This document shows, piece by piece, positions 50,801 through 62,857 of a DNA stretch of 64,000 nt. The stretch lies in assembly GCA_033239525.1 (NCBI GenBank), contig BSYO01000010.1, positions 15,902,042-15,966,041 of the forward strand, in the 5' to 3' direction. Both the position numbers and the translations under genes were made by a program. Source of the DNA: Nepenthes gracilis (taxonomy: Eukaryota; Streptophyta; Magnoliopsida; Caryophyllales; Nepenthaceae). Numbering within the stretch: position 1 is the first letter of the stretch; each line of letters opens with the position of its first letter. The notes under the pieces are model-generated. The model was not told the DNA's origin and did no database searches. It worked only from the letters and a program-made list of their open reading frames with translations.

Positions 50801-52550
50801 AAAATACCATTAATTGAATACATCAAATAATCCCAAAACACTAAACACATCCAAAATATATCAAATGAGGATCCGGGTATTATAATTATTATAGAGATTT
50901 TTTCCAATTTGTTATCTTATGAAAATCATTGTAAGAAATTAAATAAAACTAACATCATAATATATTCACATATGCACTTATTATCCATGGGTGGCAAAAA
51001 GGTGACGTTTATCCCTATATATAGAAAAAGAATATATAGATAGTTTGCCTATGGGTTTAAACAGTAATGATTCGACCTATGGTTACCGGGAGTATGTAAA
51101 ACTCTTCCTTAAAATCGGTCATTTGGTCTTTGGTTCTTCGATTTGAACATATTTTAGATTTTTAATATTTTTACATACATTTAAATTGGATAGTCGAGAA
51201 TTTAATTTGAGATTTGCAAGTTTCAACCGCCGTTTAGACTTAGATATAATATTTGGTTGGTTTCATACATTTTGATCGTTTGGCCTTTGTTTTCAAATTA
51301 TACTCTTTTCGTACAAGATCACATTTAGACATTTGATGATTTGTTATATTAGATGTTTGCATTTTGACTCTTATGAATTTTGTATAATGTTTTATTGATG
51401 TGCTCTTTCACTCTGATTATGGATACACTATTTTGTTATATATATATATATGTATGTATCAATGATACTTATTGAGTATTCGACTCATATTTTTATTATT
51501 TTCGATTCTTTCAAATTAGTGGGTTACTACTACCTTGTAAAGAGTTCAGACGAGAATGCTGGTATAAATTTTATTTATGTATTTGTGATTATTAATTTTA
51601 TAATTGGGTTATATTTGTATTAAATGTATTTTGATATCGAGGATATGACGAATAGATTGATATTAATATATATTATAAAGTCAGAGTTTCAATTATATTA
51701 TGACATTTTGTTAATATTGGATTGATGACAAGGTTTGTATTATTGGATAGTCACTTTTTTCTTATGGACATTTTGAACAATTTGTGCCGATGTTATTGTC
51801 CGGACGAGGAGTTCAGAATAATCTTGTGATGATTGTTGCTATACATATTATTGATGGTATTATTTGATATTTTGTCAGGGTCGGGCCGAATTTGTATATC
51901 ATATTTGGATATGGTTTTATTTCAGAATTATTTTATAAAATTTAATTATTATTGATGACTTATATTATTTGCTTTTGGTGCAAGTTCTTGACAATATGAC
52001 ATAGTTCAAGGGGTGTCTCAAATACTTCTTCAAATTTCTCGAGGTAATGATTTCAAAGAAGGTAAAGGGAGGGTCCAAGGACCTCAGTTTGAGGCTGGTT
52101 TTGCTTGGTGATAGGTTTTGAGGTATCCTAGGTGGGCTCGGTTTGGTTATAGTGAGTTGTTGGTTGGGGTAGTAATCTGATTTTTCCTAACTTCAATTTA
52201 GGGAGGCTTCCCTAGCGTTGAATATGTCCTGGAGTGTTAATATTTTTGAACTGCTGCTAGCATTGACATTGGTTAAGAGTCCCTCCTTAGGCTTCTTTTT
52301 CTATTTGAGTTTTTCTGTCATGTCTATTTCAATTGGCTAGGTCATAAATGTAAAGTTTATCTATATATTGGCCGATTATGTCATACGTGTAGCTATGTTG
52401 GTGTTGCTCTTAACTCTATCTACCTAATAATATTGCTTTTTTAAATTTATTTGCCAATTCGTGTTCACATCGTATGATTGTTTTGTGTCCACCACTGAGA
52501 ATCTGGAATCCATGTTTCCACCCTCCTCTCCTGTGTTGAGATGCAAACTA
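50801..52550. other. Intergenic DNA, no gene recognised
   Basis: AT-rich with a short (TA)n run near 51440. Open frames are short and lack motifs. The right part merges into the LINE-like remnant. Confidence 0.5.
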
Positions 52551-52599
52551 TCCAACACCTAATTATTTTTCTAGCTCTCATGGGTGCATATAGCCAGGG

Positions 52600-53429
52600 G
52601 TCAAACGTTTTTTTCCTTCAAGTAGCCTCATAATAAGTTTACCGGAACTATCCTTTCATATTTTTTTCTGTGATTTTCTCAGTTGTTTTGACATTAAACA
52701 GGTAGTTCTTGGAATCATGCCCTACCCTTCCGCAGCCAAAACAAACTTAGGAGAGACCTTCATATTCAATATTCAAAACCACCCCTTCTAACTTACACTG
52801 AGACAAAAGAGGTTTGCTATAGCTATCTTAGTAAATCTTCCTCCGTTAGTCAAAGATATATTCATGTCAACTCTGATTGGCTGCCCAATCAGTTTGCCCA
52901 CTGCCTAAAAGACATCTTTTCTGAAACAATGGATATGAAGGCTTAAAAGCCGAACCCATACCATATTTGATTAGATTAACTCTTTTGAGGGTTTGAATTT
53001 AGGGGTTCATGGCCTAACAGTTATGTAATATTGGAAGATCATTTAGGATCTCTTAGTAAGAATCTTAATATAGTCATCCTGTTCGTTAAATGTAATTAAA
53101 CAGTAATTAAAGTCCATGTCTATCACCTTAAACCTCCCTTTCGGGATTCACAGGCCATGAATTCGGTCATAAAGGGTTTTGTAACCTAAGGGACGTTCCA
53201 ACGGTTTGATAACCAAAGAATGTTCCCAATCCTTGATCAACTTGGATTTTAGTCTTTCAAATAATGTGATTAAAGGCTACTTACCCGAGAAATCAACCGT
53301 ATTATCGCTGTCTTTAGCTATATTGTCTTCTGTTTTGCCTATATTCTCCATTTGCTCTTGTCATTTACTCATCACCATGTCCCTAAATGATGGTTTCTTC
53401 TTAAATGGATTATCAATGTGCAGCGCCAT
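52600..53429 (-). pseudogene. LINE ORF1 / DUF4283-type zinc-knuckle protein remnant
   Basis: On the minus strand an ATG at 53429 opens M-A-L-H-I-D-N-P-F. Further along, in broken frames, come segments of the DUF4283 type: M-V-W-V-R-L near 52960 and L-I-G-Q-P-I-R-V-D near 52890. A zinc knuckle follows, C-F-G-C-G-R-V-G-H-D-S-K-N-Y (about 52745-52705), where the last Cys is now Tyr. This layout is found in plant L1 LINE ORF1 proteins and related host genes. Many stops make it non-functional. No endonuclease or RT part was found downstream, so the copy is partial. Confidence 0.6.
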
Positions 53430-53826
53430 TTTTTGCTAAACAGCGGTGTCTTGAATCTAATCGCCTATGTCTTCAAGCTCCATCCCAATTGTTTGGCTGA
53501 GCAAGGCTGCGAATGCTCTCAGATTTTTCCTGTGGTGTAGGTGACTATTAGAGATGATACTAAGAACCGAAGGGCCTCAGCTTTAGCTCTGTCGCTAGGC
53601 CTTTAACAGATGGGCGACATGAGGGTTTCAGACCTTGGAATCGGGAGCTTTTGAGAGAGAGTGTTCTCTAAGGCTTTGGTCCTTCAGAATTTGGGATCTC
53701 CATTGATAGTGATAAATCCATCAAATTGATATTTAACAACTATAATTTAAAATAAATTAATCATAAAATGAAAAATGATGAATTTTTGATATATTAAGCT
53801 TAATATAATATAATTATATAAAATCT

Positions 53827-54724
53827 TGTTGCGTTCCGGGTTTTCAATTGTCATGAGGATTAGGGAGCTTTCAGATTCCTCGTTGTTGAAGGTGTCGCGA
53901 GAAGTCCGTCTCGTCGTTGTTAACAGGGAACTTGGCAATCAATTAACAAGCGAGAGGTTAGAGGTCGACGAGATTCGCCCAATGAAAATCTTTCCGTAAC
54001 CGTCGTGTTTTAGCATGACCGAGAAAGGGCGCTCGCGCAGTGCTTGCAAAATATCTTTGAAATGTATGGAGAGTGCATGAATATAGGAGCGGGAGATTGA
54101 TAAGCAGGTAGTAAGAGGCTTGACTCCCCGTATGCCATGAGAGAATAGCACACACTCGTAGCCTGAAGAAGGTGGTAGAGATGGGATCTAGGCACTGATT
54201 TGTGGATTCTGTCCCTGAGGGGAGAGTCCTGCTGCACAATATCAAGCTAAATGCCCCGAGTTTGATTGGTCGATCCGTTGATCATTTTTTACGTGAAAGA
54301 GAGGGAATTTATAGGCTCCTCCCTTTGAAGCTTTGGGCGCGAGAATCTTTCTTACAATGATTCGTCGACCGTTGCCCAGTAGTAATCGCCGTCATATCAG
54401 TTGTCGCCTTGTGGTGGAAGAGAGACCGCTATGTGTTGCAAGTCACGCTTGATCTACCTCTCGCTTTGGGATTGGCCGAAGAATTGCGGGTATCGACGTG
54501 TGCCATGACCGACGGCGCTGACTTCTCTTCATTGGCTCGTCTCCTCTGCGAAGTTTCTATTGTCTTCCGGCCGCATTAATGGGTTACAGATGACATCGAT
54601 TGACTGCGAATATTAAGTCACCACGTAGGCTATTTTGAGTATCGGGTTGAGTTGGCCGTTCAGACTGTTGCTTCACGGATTGGGCCTAACATCTCTTTAG
54701 GCCTTACTAGTACTGGATCCAACA
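53827..54724 (-). mobile_element. Solo LTR (898 bp)
   Basis: The ends are TGTTG...CAACA and the flanks are a perfect 5-bp duplication AATCT (53822-53826 and 54725-54729). No PBS, PPT or internal sequence is attached. A CTATAAAT box on the minus strand (plus about 54307-54315) suggests minus orientation. It is GC-richer than its surroundings; several overlapping minus frames (53939-54245) are by-products. It formed presumably by LTR-LTR recombination. It does not look like the neighbouring Tat-like LTRs. Confidence 0.8.
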
Positions 54725-54729
54725 AATCT

Positions 54730-56023
54730 TATTTTTAGATATTAATAATATTCTACAGTTATATATTTTAGAGAACACTCTTTATTAAAATATCAATATT
54801 TATATCTTTAAATAATATTTTAATATATTTTTTAAAAACAAAATAAGATCATAGTCGGTTCACCTCCACTCAACCTAAACAATTAAAAATATTTTATCTA
54901 ATAGATATCAAACTTTTTAATTTTATTATTTTTTAATTGATAACCAATTCTTAACTTCAGAGTTATTATTTTGTTCCTAACTCTAAAAATTATAAATAAC
55001 TATCTTATACCATTTTTTATTTTTAATAAATTAAAATATAAACTAAAATTTTAATTTCATCTGATGTTAAATAATAAAATTAGAAGTATACGTGAAATTT
55101 GAATTCTAATAGTAAATTTCAAGACCTAATTTTTATAATTAAATGAGCATGGAAAATTGAAAACTTGTGTCTTTTTAGCTAATATCGTAGATAATGGGCC
55201 GGGCTTATTGGCAGCTCTACCGGGCCTCATCAGTTGTCTCAGTTGTTTATTTTTATTCTTATTCTTTTTAATTGATATGTCTTTCATAACTTTTTTATAT
55301 ATTTATATGGCCATTATATATTTGATATTATTATAAATATCAAAATTTGGGACCAAATTTTATTGTATTTTGAGTTATAATCTCAAAATTATTCATCATA
55401 TGGCCTGTGCATTCTTCAATCTGTTTGATATTTTCAAAATAAAAGGAAAATATTTGAGCATAAGTTAGTATTCAAATAAGTAAGATTACAAATTTTAATT
55501 GAACTTAGAGAAAATTTTTAATCATATAAAATCTCCTAGCTATATATATATATATATATATGTCATATCACATTATGTGAAGGATCGAATCTTATACAAT
55601 TAAGATGTACATAATCTAATAACACCTATAAATTGGATCAACAGTTATACTGTTACAAAATTCTGTACTTAACGTGTTTTTATAAAACTCATACATAATC
55701 AATATGCACCCAAGTAATAGAAAATTATTACATGAATTACAAATAAATACAAACTTATAAATATGTTTTGGTATATAATCTAATAAATTAGGTTTTAAAA
55801 TTTTATAGCATTGAGTAAGTCATACACATTTCACACGTGATGCTGCAAAAAGACTCCAGCCTTGACGGTCCTCATATTTTAGTAATTGATATTAGAGTTT
55901 ATAGTTCAATTATAGGTGATATTTGTTGTTCATAACTATAAGAAATATATTTTTTTTCTTTAAAAAATAAATAGTTTAAACATAGTTGATCCTTACAGCA
56001 TGGTTCCACATCGTTCTTGAATT
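54730..56023. other. AT-rich intergenic DNA
   Basis: No genes. A (TA)10 run lies at 55541-55560. The segment separates the solo LTR from the Tat-like element. Confidence 0.6.
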
Positions 56024-56028
56024 AATCT

Positions 56029-57057
56029 TGATGCGTACCTGGTTCAACTTTGAGCAGGTTTCGTATTCGAGTAGTTAATTTGATCTGACTCCGTTCGTTG
56101 AGTCTGAATCCTACACACCACCACAGAAAACGAGAGGTCAGGTGTCGGCGGAAAGTTGTCCTACCGAAAATATTTCGACGCTCAAGTCAATAACAAGCCT
56201 TCGAACTTTGGAAAAGGAACTGGTAAGTAAAAGAGAGAGAGAGAATAAGTTTGTTGGGAGTGTTGGCCCGTAGAAACAAAGACGATCCCACGACTCGTTG
56301 AGAGTATGAATTTCAACTCACTGTTCACGAAGAACAGTGAAACTATGTCCGCGTGGAAAGCTTTGGAGGGCCAGTTCTCGAAGGCGGAGAAGACTGCCGT
56401 CTGGAGAACTACGGTGGGATTGGAAGGTGAGTGTTTTAGAGAGAGTTATGCTCAAGCACTGTCTGCGTTAGTGGTTCAGATTGTATCAGAAAGCGTTTGT
56501 TGTCTTAGAGAGCATGTGTTCTTCTCAAAGTGTCCTCGTCTCAGAGTGGAGACTTTGGGTTTATATAGACGGTGGAGAGAGCCACCTTTCTTGGCTAGGG
56601 TGGCGTGATCCTTAGCCTGACGTTGAGCGGCCTTCTCTGAGTTGGTGGGCATAACTGTCGAGATTTGATTGATCGTTTTCCTTCTGAGCAGTGTAACGGA
56701 TACTAAGATTATCTGCTTTCCTTTAATTTTTTTGTAACCGTTAGACTCCATTGTTGGCGCTGAATCCGTTGCTGCCTTTTTAGAGGAGATCAGCTTTAAG
56801 AAAAGAGTGTAATCATGGAAATGATTGTTGCTTTTAAATATCTACGGCATCGCACAAAGCGGGGCACTTGTATTAGGTTAAACGTCTTTCGGCGGCTGTT
56901 ATTCACGGTACTTAGGTCAACGAAGCGTTGGCCTTGAAAAAAGCTCTTGGCCGTTTATCTGGCGGCGAGCCCAATCAACGTGCTAACGTGCATTGGGCCT
57001 TTCTGAACTTTGGACCGCTTTCTTATTTAGGCTTGCCAGCTATGACCTTACCCATCA
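56029..57057 (-). repeat. Tat-like 3' LTR
   Basis: The 1,029-bp LTR has TGAT...ATCA ends. TATATAA lies on the minus strand at plus 56561-56567. Open frames at 56306-56608 (+) and 56476-56751 (-) recur in the other LTR and are not independent genes. Confidence 0.85.
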
Positions 57058-57070
57058 CTAGCCCCCCATG
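57058..57070 (-). promoter_or_regulatory. Tat-like polypurine tract
   Basis: The minus strand reads CATGGGGGGCTAG immediately before the TGATGGG start of the 3' LTR. Confidence 0.8.
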
Positions 57071-57511
57071 CTGGTGATCAGGATTTCGGCCTCCAGTATG
57101 TTTATGATGGGATGCGCTTGCTTCTACTAGCGGAGTCATTGCCCGTCTGAAGAGGTGCCTTGAGAGCTTCCAAAATGTTGACGGGATTCGTTGGCCATTC
57201 TTGGGAAAGCGCCGGGACAACTTGGAGAAGAGGCGTTGGTCTTTAGCCGCCACTGCCGGGGAAGCCGGCCCACGTGTTTTTTCCCAGTACTCGAGGATCT
57301 GGCATTTAATCGGCGAGTACTTGATTAAACTGATCTTTAGGGAAATGACACCACGGCTTGTAATGATGGCGCGAGGTTTTGAGCGGTGTGGGGTTCACAT
57401 GGGTTTTTAAACTGCCAGGTTGCTCCGTCTTGAATTCCTTGTGCCATCTTTGCTTCTTCGTCTTCCTTGTTTCGTTTTGTGAAGAAGAAAACACAAACCC
57501 TAGAACTGACC

Positions 57512-59107
57512 ATGTCTTTCGTTGCAGACATCGCCTCCGTTATGAGAGAAACTGACGTGAAGGTCCTTTATATGGAGTTTAACATTCCACAGGAGATTGC
57601 CTTCCGCATTCCAGAGAAGGACGATAGAGCCTTTTTGCAGCCCAAGGGCTTCGTGACCATTTATGAGGCCCATATAAGGAGTGGGCTCCGCCTCCCAGTT
57701 CCTGATGAACTGATGTCTATCTTCCAGGCGCCCCGGGTTCCTATCGCTCAATTTCACGCCAAGGCCATCAGGTACTTGTGCTCCTTATGTATTTTTCTTC
57801 GTCAACGTTTGAGGTTGTTGACGATGTCGATGGTGAGGGCGATCTTTAATATCAAACAGGGAGCGGAGTGGATCTCTTTGGCTCCCCATAGCGGTATTAA
57901 AATTAACACCGCCATTTACGACTCCCTCAAGAACTGAAGGAACCGGTTCTTTTTTGTTAACGTGAGAGAGTCTTGGCCCTTACCTAAGGAATAGGGTCAA
58001 GTGCCTGAGCTGTACACGGGGGCACTTCCGGAGACGGCCTCCCTAGATTGGTTGGTCGAGCTGATAGCGAAGAACCTAAAGGACTTCCGAAGAGAGCATT
58101 TGGTTTCTTGTGCAGAGGCGAGGAAGGCTAATTGGGAGCCTCTGTGTTCGATCCAAAAATTGAGGATTCCGTCGCCGAAGGTTTTGGAGAGAAAGAAGAG
58201 GAAGAAAGGAAACATTATTGGTCCCCGCCTTATTGATGCGAGCCCTCCCAGCCCAAGGCGAAAGACGGCGGCCTCAGTGGCGCTGTCTTCGTCGTCCTCT
58301 GGGCCCGACTACCTTTCTATGGGACGTTTTGGGGGCGTTGGCGCTGCTTCTAGGGTTGAAGTAGAGGCGGCCATTGAGGCTTATAAGACCAAGCTGAGCG
58401 GCGGCGTTGTCCTGGCGCACCAAAGGATCCCACGGAGGAGTTCATGGCTGAGGTTGTTGCCAGCCCCGTCGACGTGGGCCCCCTTCCTAGCTCATCGCCA
58501 TTTGCGTCAAAATTGGGTGCGAAGCCAAAAAGACTGGCGTGGAGAATCTGGGAGGTATAAGCTCTATTACTCGCCTTGCCTTTTGATTTGCCCTTTCTAA
58601 TCCCCTTTTCCTTTTTTTATGCAGGCGGATAGAGTTGCGGGTGCAATGGCTAAGGTGCTCAGGCAAAGAGACTTGGCGATCTCTGATAAGGATAAGGAGA
58701 TAGCTTGGCTCGAAGCTATGCTGGCTGCTTCGGGGGCTGAACACTGTGAGGAAACAGCTGCCTTGGAGGCTGTTTTAGTGGGCATGGAGGCGGAGAACCT
58801 AAGTTTGAAAGCTAAGGTCACTCGTTTGCAGGAGGAGAACGAACGAGCCAAAGGGCGTATCGATCAACTTGTTGGGCAGATGGCGACCTTAGAGAATGAT
58901 TTGAGTCTCCGTATTCACCCCCACAAGGTTGAGGGCATGATGCTAGCTCGGTTGTGGGAGGGGGTCAATATTAGTAGGCGTATCGTGAGGCTGGTTGATC
59001 CCGACTTCCCCGTGGATTTCATCAATTTATCGAACCGGTCAGCTCAACGTCGAGATAGCCTTATAGGGGAATCTCGAGACAGCCAAAGGCCCCCGCCGCC
59101 CCCATAG
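57512..59107 (+). pseudogene. Antisense additional ORF (gypsy-type 'transposase_28'-like) with a spliceosomal intron
   Basis: The ATG at 57512 opens a frame antisense to the retroelement. The first 140 codons resemble plant 'putative gypsy-type transposon' domains (motif G-L-R-L-P-V-P-D-E-L followed by P-I-A-Q-F-H). Two stops (TGA 57935-57937, TAG 57992-57994) interrupt the frame, which otherwise continues through P-E-L-Y-T-G. A one-base shift lies near 58415. An intron GTATAAGC...TTATGCAG (58555-58624, 70 bp, T-rich 3' end) separates exon 1 from exon 2, and both sides are phase 0. Exon 2 to the stop at 59105-59107 encodes a coiled coil of about 75 residues and a P-rich end. Similar antisense ORFs are known from plant Tat elements; their function is unknown. 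This copy is broken. Confidence 0.7.
58555..58624 (+). other. Predicted intron in the antisense ORF
   Basis: The donor is GAG|GTATAA and the acceptor TTTTTTTATGCAG|GCG, with a pyrimidine-rich interior (TTGCCCTTTCTAATCCCC contains a branch-point-like CTAAT). Removal joins two open frames at phase 0. Confidence 0.65.
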
Positions 59108-59498
59108 CTTTTGTGATTGTATATGTATTATTGTTATTATTTTTTTTTGAATTCAACGATGTATCACTTGATTCAGCAATAATACAAGTAGTCCTATGTT
59201 TGTCACACGTTCTTGCCTTTGTATTTTACCCCTTTGATATTCTTGGCGGCCAACTGGGCAGAGAGACTTGCGAGTTGGCCGCCCGCTTTGTTTTCAAAGG
59301 TGTCTTCTAGGCCGTTGTGTATGTTAAATTGGCTTAGAATTCTCCCATGAGTAAAGCTTGGCGACGCTGCCCAGGTGTTGACTTGGGCGGCTTGCTTTGG
59401 TGGAGCGTCTTGCTCCAGTCGATCATCGTTGGCTGATCATGCTATCTTCTTACAAAGGAAGCCGTCGCATGTGCTGTGTTAGCCCCCTAAGATTTTTT

Positions 59499-59657
59499 GA
59501 CCGCTAGTGGGCCACTTGGATGACCAAGGTTTAGATACGACCACTCATGAGACACCTCGATGACCAGGGTTTAAATACGACCGCTCATGGGCCGCTGGAT
59601 AATCAGGTTTTAAATACGACCGCTCATGAGCCGCCTGGATGACCAGGGTTTTGTAAC
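59499..59657 (+). repeat. Four tandem 40-bp repeats
   Basis: Units are 59499-59538, 59539-59578, 59579-59617 and 59618-59657, each starting GACC(G/A)CT and ending TTT(A)(G/A)(A/T)AC or similar. There are no spacers, so it is not CRISPR. The array lies between the integrase remnant and the antisense ORF, where Tat/Ogre elements often carry variable tandem repeats. Confidence 0.85.
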
Positions 59658-60099
59658 GAGAGGGTGAAGACCCTCCCGACTTAGGGGCAGCCTAGATCGA
59701 TTTGTACCTGCAATGAGAACCACATGTATATATGCACATGCAGCATGCTAAAGAAACACTTATTTTAGTTAGTCGAATCGTGCACACAAATGCAAGTCAC
59801 ATACAATTTCGCAAGACACATACCTGGGTCCCTACTGATAGTAGCGTTTCTGGTGGATTGCGTTCCACGTCTACGGGACCAACATTTCGCCCTGGTTTTA
59901 GAGCTTGTATGTCCGTTTTGCGGAGAGCGGAGACTAGAAAAGGCCCTTCCCGTCGGGGGAGAGCTTGTTTGACCGATTACCTTTCTGTGGCCTCGATGTT
60001 AAAGACCAAGTCTCCCGACATCGAACCGCCTCACTTTCACCTTCTTGTTTGTAGTAGCGGGCAACCTGATCTTTGGTAGGTCATGTAGTCCGTATTCTA

Positions 60100-60960
60100 G
60101 CGGTATCGCGGGCTTCTTCTAGCAGTTTAGGTGTTCTCGGATCTTTTGGGGATTTAACTGCGGGTGAAGGATTCCACCTAAGACTTGGAAGCCCAATTTC
60201 GGAAGGAGAATCGCTTCGATCCGTGGCGGCCCCGAAGGCGTCTCGCACGTTGGTTCCTTCGAATCATTCGGTAAGACCAAAGGACCAGGCGAAATTGGTT
60301 TACCCAGAGCCCCCCTCGTCCTCCGGCTTGGTCTTGAGCCCGTGGAGTAGCGTTCGATTTGTGACCTCTACCTGTCCATTCGCTTAGGGGTATGCCACTT
60401 AAGTGTGGACCACCTAATCCCAAGGTGAGTGCGTGCTTGGTGAAATGTTTTTCTAAAATTGAGTTCCGTTGTCGGTCCAATGACCTCTTGAATGTCAAAT
60501 CTGCGATGATGTTACTAATGACGAACTCAAGTGCATTGTGTTCAGTGATTTTAGCCAGCAGGACGGCTTCGACCTACTTTGTGAAGTAGTCGATACCCGC
60601 TATAATGAACTTCTTTTGCCCGGTTGCAATGAAGAATGGGCCAAGAATGTCAATCCCCTATTGTGCGAAGGCGATGGCCCCCCGCCACGATTTTGAATCT
60701 TTGAGTTCTTACCGCCCCGCGTCGCGATCCGCCAAAATCAAAGGTGCACTTCACTCAAGGCGTGGTCCGCCTCTTACGGGTTCTGAACAAAGGTGCAGTC
60801 GGTGGAGTAGCGTCTGAGCCGCCATCGACTATAGTGTACCAACCAACCGTTCTCTTTATCCGCCTGGCTTTTTTTGTGTCTTCCAACAACGTTTCATCTG
60901 CTAGATATCTTAGGTAGGGTATCGTCCAATTCACAATTTTGGAGACCTGCATTGCCTCCA
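60100..60960 (-). pseudogene. Tat-like integrase remnant with preceding linker
   Basis: Minus segment 60952-60755 contains W-T-I-P-Y-L-R-Y-L and K-K-A-R-R-I-K-R-T, the usual stretch between RNase H and integrase. Across frames follows an F-I-I-A-G-I-D-Y-F-T-K-like core (about 60615-60580). The 60498-60178 segment ends with the E-V-x-N-R/G-L-W-V-N region typical of Tat integrases. It is riddled with stops. Confidence 0.65.
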
Positions 60961-61181
60961 GTCCATCTATACTAGGTGCATTCAGGACCTCCTCATATCC
61001 TCGAGTCTTTTGTTATGGATTTTACCATCATTTCTTTGCTCTTGCCGGCTAATCGACCTTCCGATTTTCCAGTTAAACATAGACCAAGTTAGGTTGTCAA
61101 AGTTCCGGCAGTCTGCACAGCTTTCTTCCTCCTGCATCTTAGGTCCACATTGTCAAGTCGAGTCTTGATTGGTGGTGGTGA

Positions 61182-62774
61182 TCATGTTGACCGCTCCTCA
61201 CAGTAACCGATTACGTGGTGGAGAGGTCTCTCGATCCTTCTCCGCCTGCGTTGTCGAGCTTTGACTAGGGCCCTTGACAAATTGGTGAAGTGACCCATTC
61301 TAATTAGCTCTTCAATCTCCCTCTGAAGAGTCTTGCAGTTCTCTGTAGAGTGCCTGGGAGATCGATGGAAATCACAGTACTTAGCTGGATTTCCTCCCTC
61401 CGCCTTATTAAATGGTTTTGGCCACTTAAGAAACTTCTCCCCATGGATCTGCATGAGGACATTTGAGCGCATATCAATTAAGGGCGTCAAGCTGATGGGT
61501 CTGTGGTCCTTGCGCTTTGGTGGCCCAGCTTTGTGGTGCTTTAGGTGGGAGTAATTACCACCGTTGTGCTTCTTTTTTCCTTCAGGCGGGAAAGAGCGAG
61601 GCCGTTCAGGCCGGTCAGGACGTTTCGCCTTATTGGCCTCCTCCGCCGCCGCATAGACCCTGGTGATAGCCTCCGCTTCCAAAAGGTCTGCGAATTCTTA
61701 TGCGCCAGGTGCTTAAAGAACTCTCCATGCGCCAGTGCCAAAATGAAATGCCCAGTTTCATTTCCTCTGTGAGTCGGGGGATCCGCCTGATTTCTGCCAC
61801 AAAGCGATCTAGAAACCTCCGTGGGTTTTCTTTATGCTTCTACTTAATATGCGACAGATGCCATGGCTGTTTTTCCTCCCTGCGGTTGGAGGCGTGCTAT
61901 GATAAGAAAAGATCGTCAAGCTCCTAGAAGCTCCGGATCGAGTCTGGGGGAAGATGATGGAACCAGATGCGTCCGTCCCCTTTTAGTGTGAGGGAAAAGC
62001 AGTAACACATGACTACGAAGTCCAGCCCCTATAGACCCAGATGGGTGCGAAAGTGGGCAAGATGGTCAACAGGATCTGCACTCTCATCTAAGAGTCAAGG
62101 GCTGGCATCTTGAACTTCGCCGGCATAGGATGGTTCAAGATCTCCGCTGTGAAGGAAGATCTGTCGATGTTGGCGGTGCATTCGTCACCTTTGAAGATGC
62201 GGTTTCATATCTTCTCTAACCTTGGATCTGCTGTAACGGTGTTAGCAGATCTTTTGGAGTTGAGATATGCTTTCAACTTCATTCTTTTTAGAGGGTCCAG
62301 CTGACGGGGCCCAGCCGCGCCTCTGGCTAATCTTGCAACCCGAGAGGCTCCCACCTGAGCCTTGGGCCTAGACTCTACTAGGGAGTATCTAGGGTTCCTC
62401 CGTTCTGGACTTTCATCGGGAGTTGCACTGGTTTCTCACTCCTCACGCCTTAAACGGCTTTAGGCGTGTGAGGATATTAACGGGGAGCGGCAGTGCCTTC
62501 CGATCCGTTGGGCGAAACTTTCTTCCTTTGGCCTCCTGCAAATGGATGGTAGTGTTGGTGCCACCACCGTGCAGCCCCCAAATCGCGCTAGCTCTCGGGC
62601 GCGAGTATCTGGAGTATTCTGTCTGTATTGTGCATGTGCTCCGCTAGGTTTTCAAAAAAAGGATGCCGGGATTCCACCGGCTACCCCGTTGATCACAGCG
62701 CCAATGGCGTGGTCCTGGTTTAGTGAAACTACGTCTCGAGTCGGTTTGCTTGCTTGTGCCCTTGTGTTCACCAT
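61182..62774 (-). pseudogene. Tat-like gag remnant
   Basis: It starts M-V-N-T-R-A-Q at 62774. The C-terminal part (61682-61182) is well preserved: K-Y-C-D-F-H-R-S-P-R-H-S-T-E-N-C zinc-knuckle-like motif, then E-I-E-E-L-I-R-M-G-H. The middle (62650-61700) is recognisable only in pieces. Protease and RT, which should follow, are missing. Confidence 0.75.
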
Positions 62775-62840
62775 TTTGTTCAGGAACGTTGATCGGAGAG
62801 AAAGTTTCTGGAAAATGCGATTGACTTTTTGCAAACGTTT

Positions 62841-62857
62841 TTCACAGACGGTGCCAA
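62841..62857 (-). promoter_or_regulatory. Tat-like primer-binding site region
   Basis: The minus strand reads TTGGCACCGTCTGTGAA directly after the 5' LTR, close to the TGGCGCCGTCTGTGGGA sequence familiar after Tat-lineage LTRs. Confidence 0.75.

Noticed and set aside
56306..56751. Open frames of about 90-100 aa on both strands
   Set aside because: They lie in the Tat-like LTR and recur in its partner at 63314-63589; LTR sequence, not a gene.
59499..59657. Possible CRISPR-like array
   Set aside because: The repeats are directly contiguous with no spacers, in a plant retroelement.
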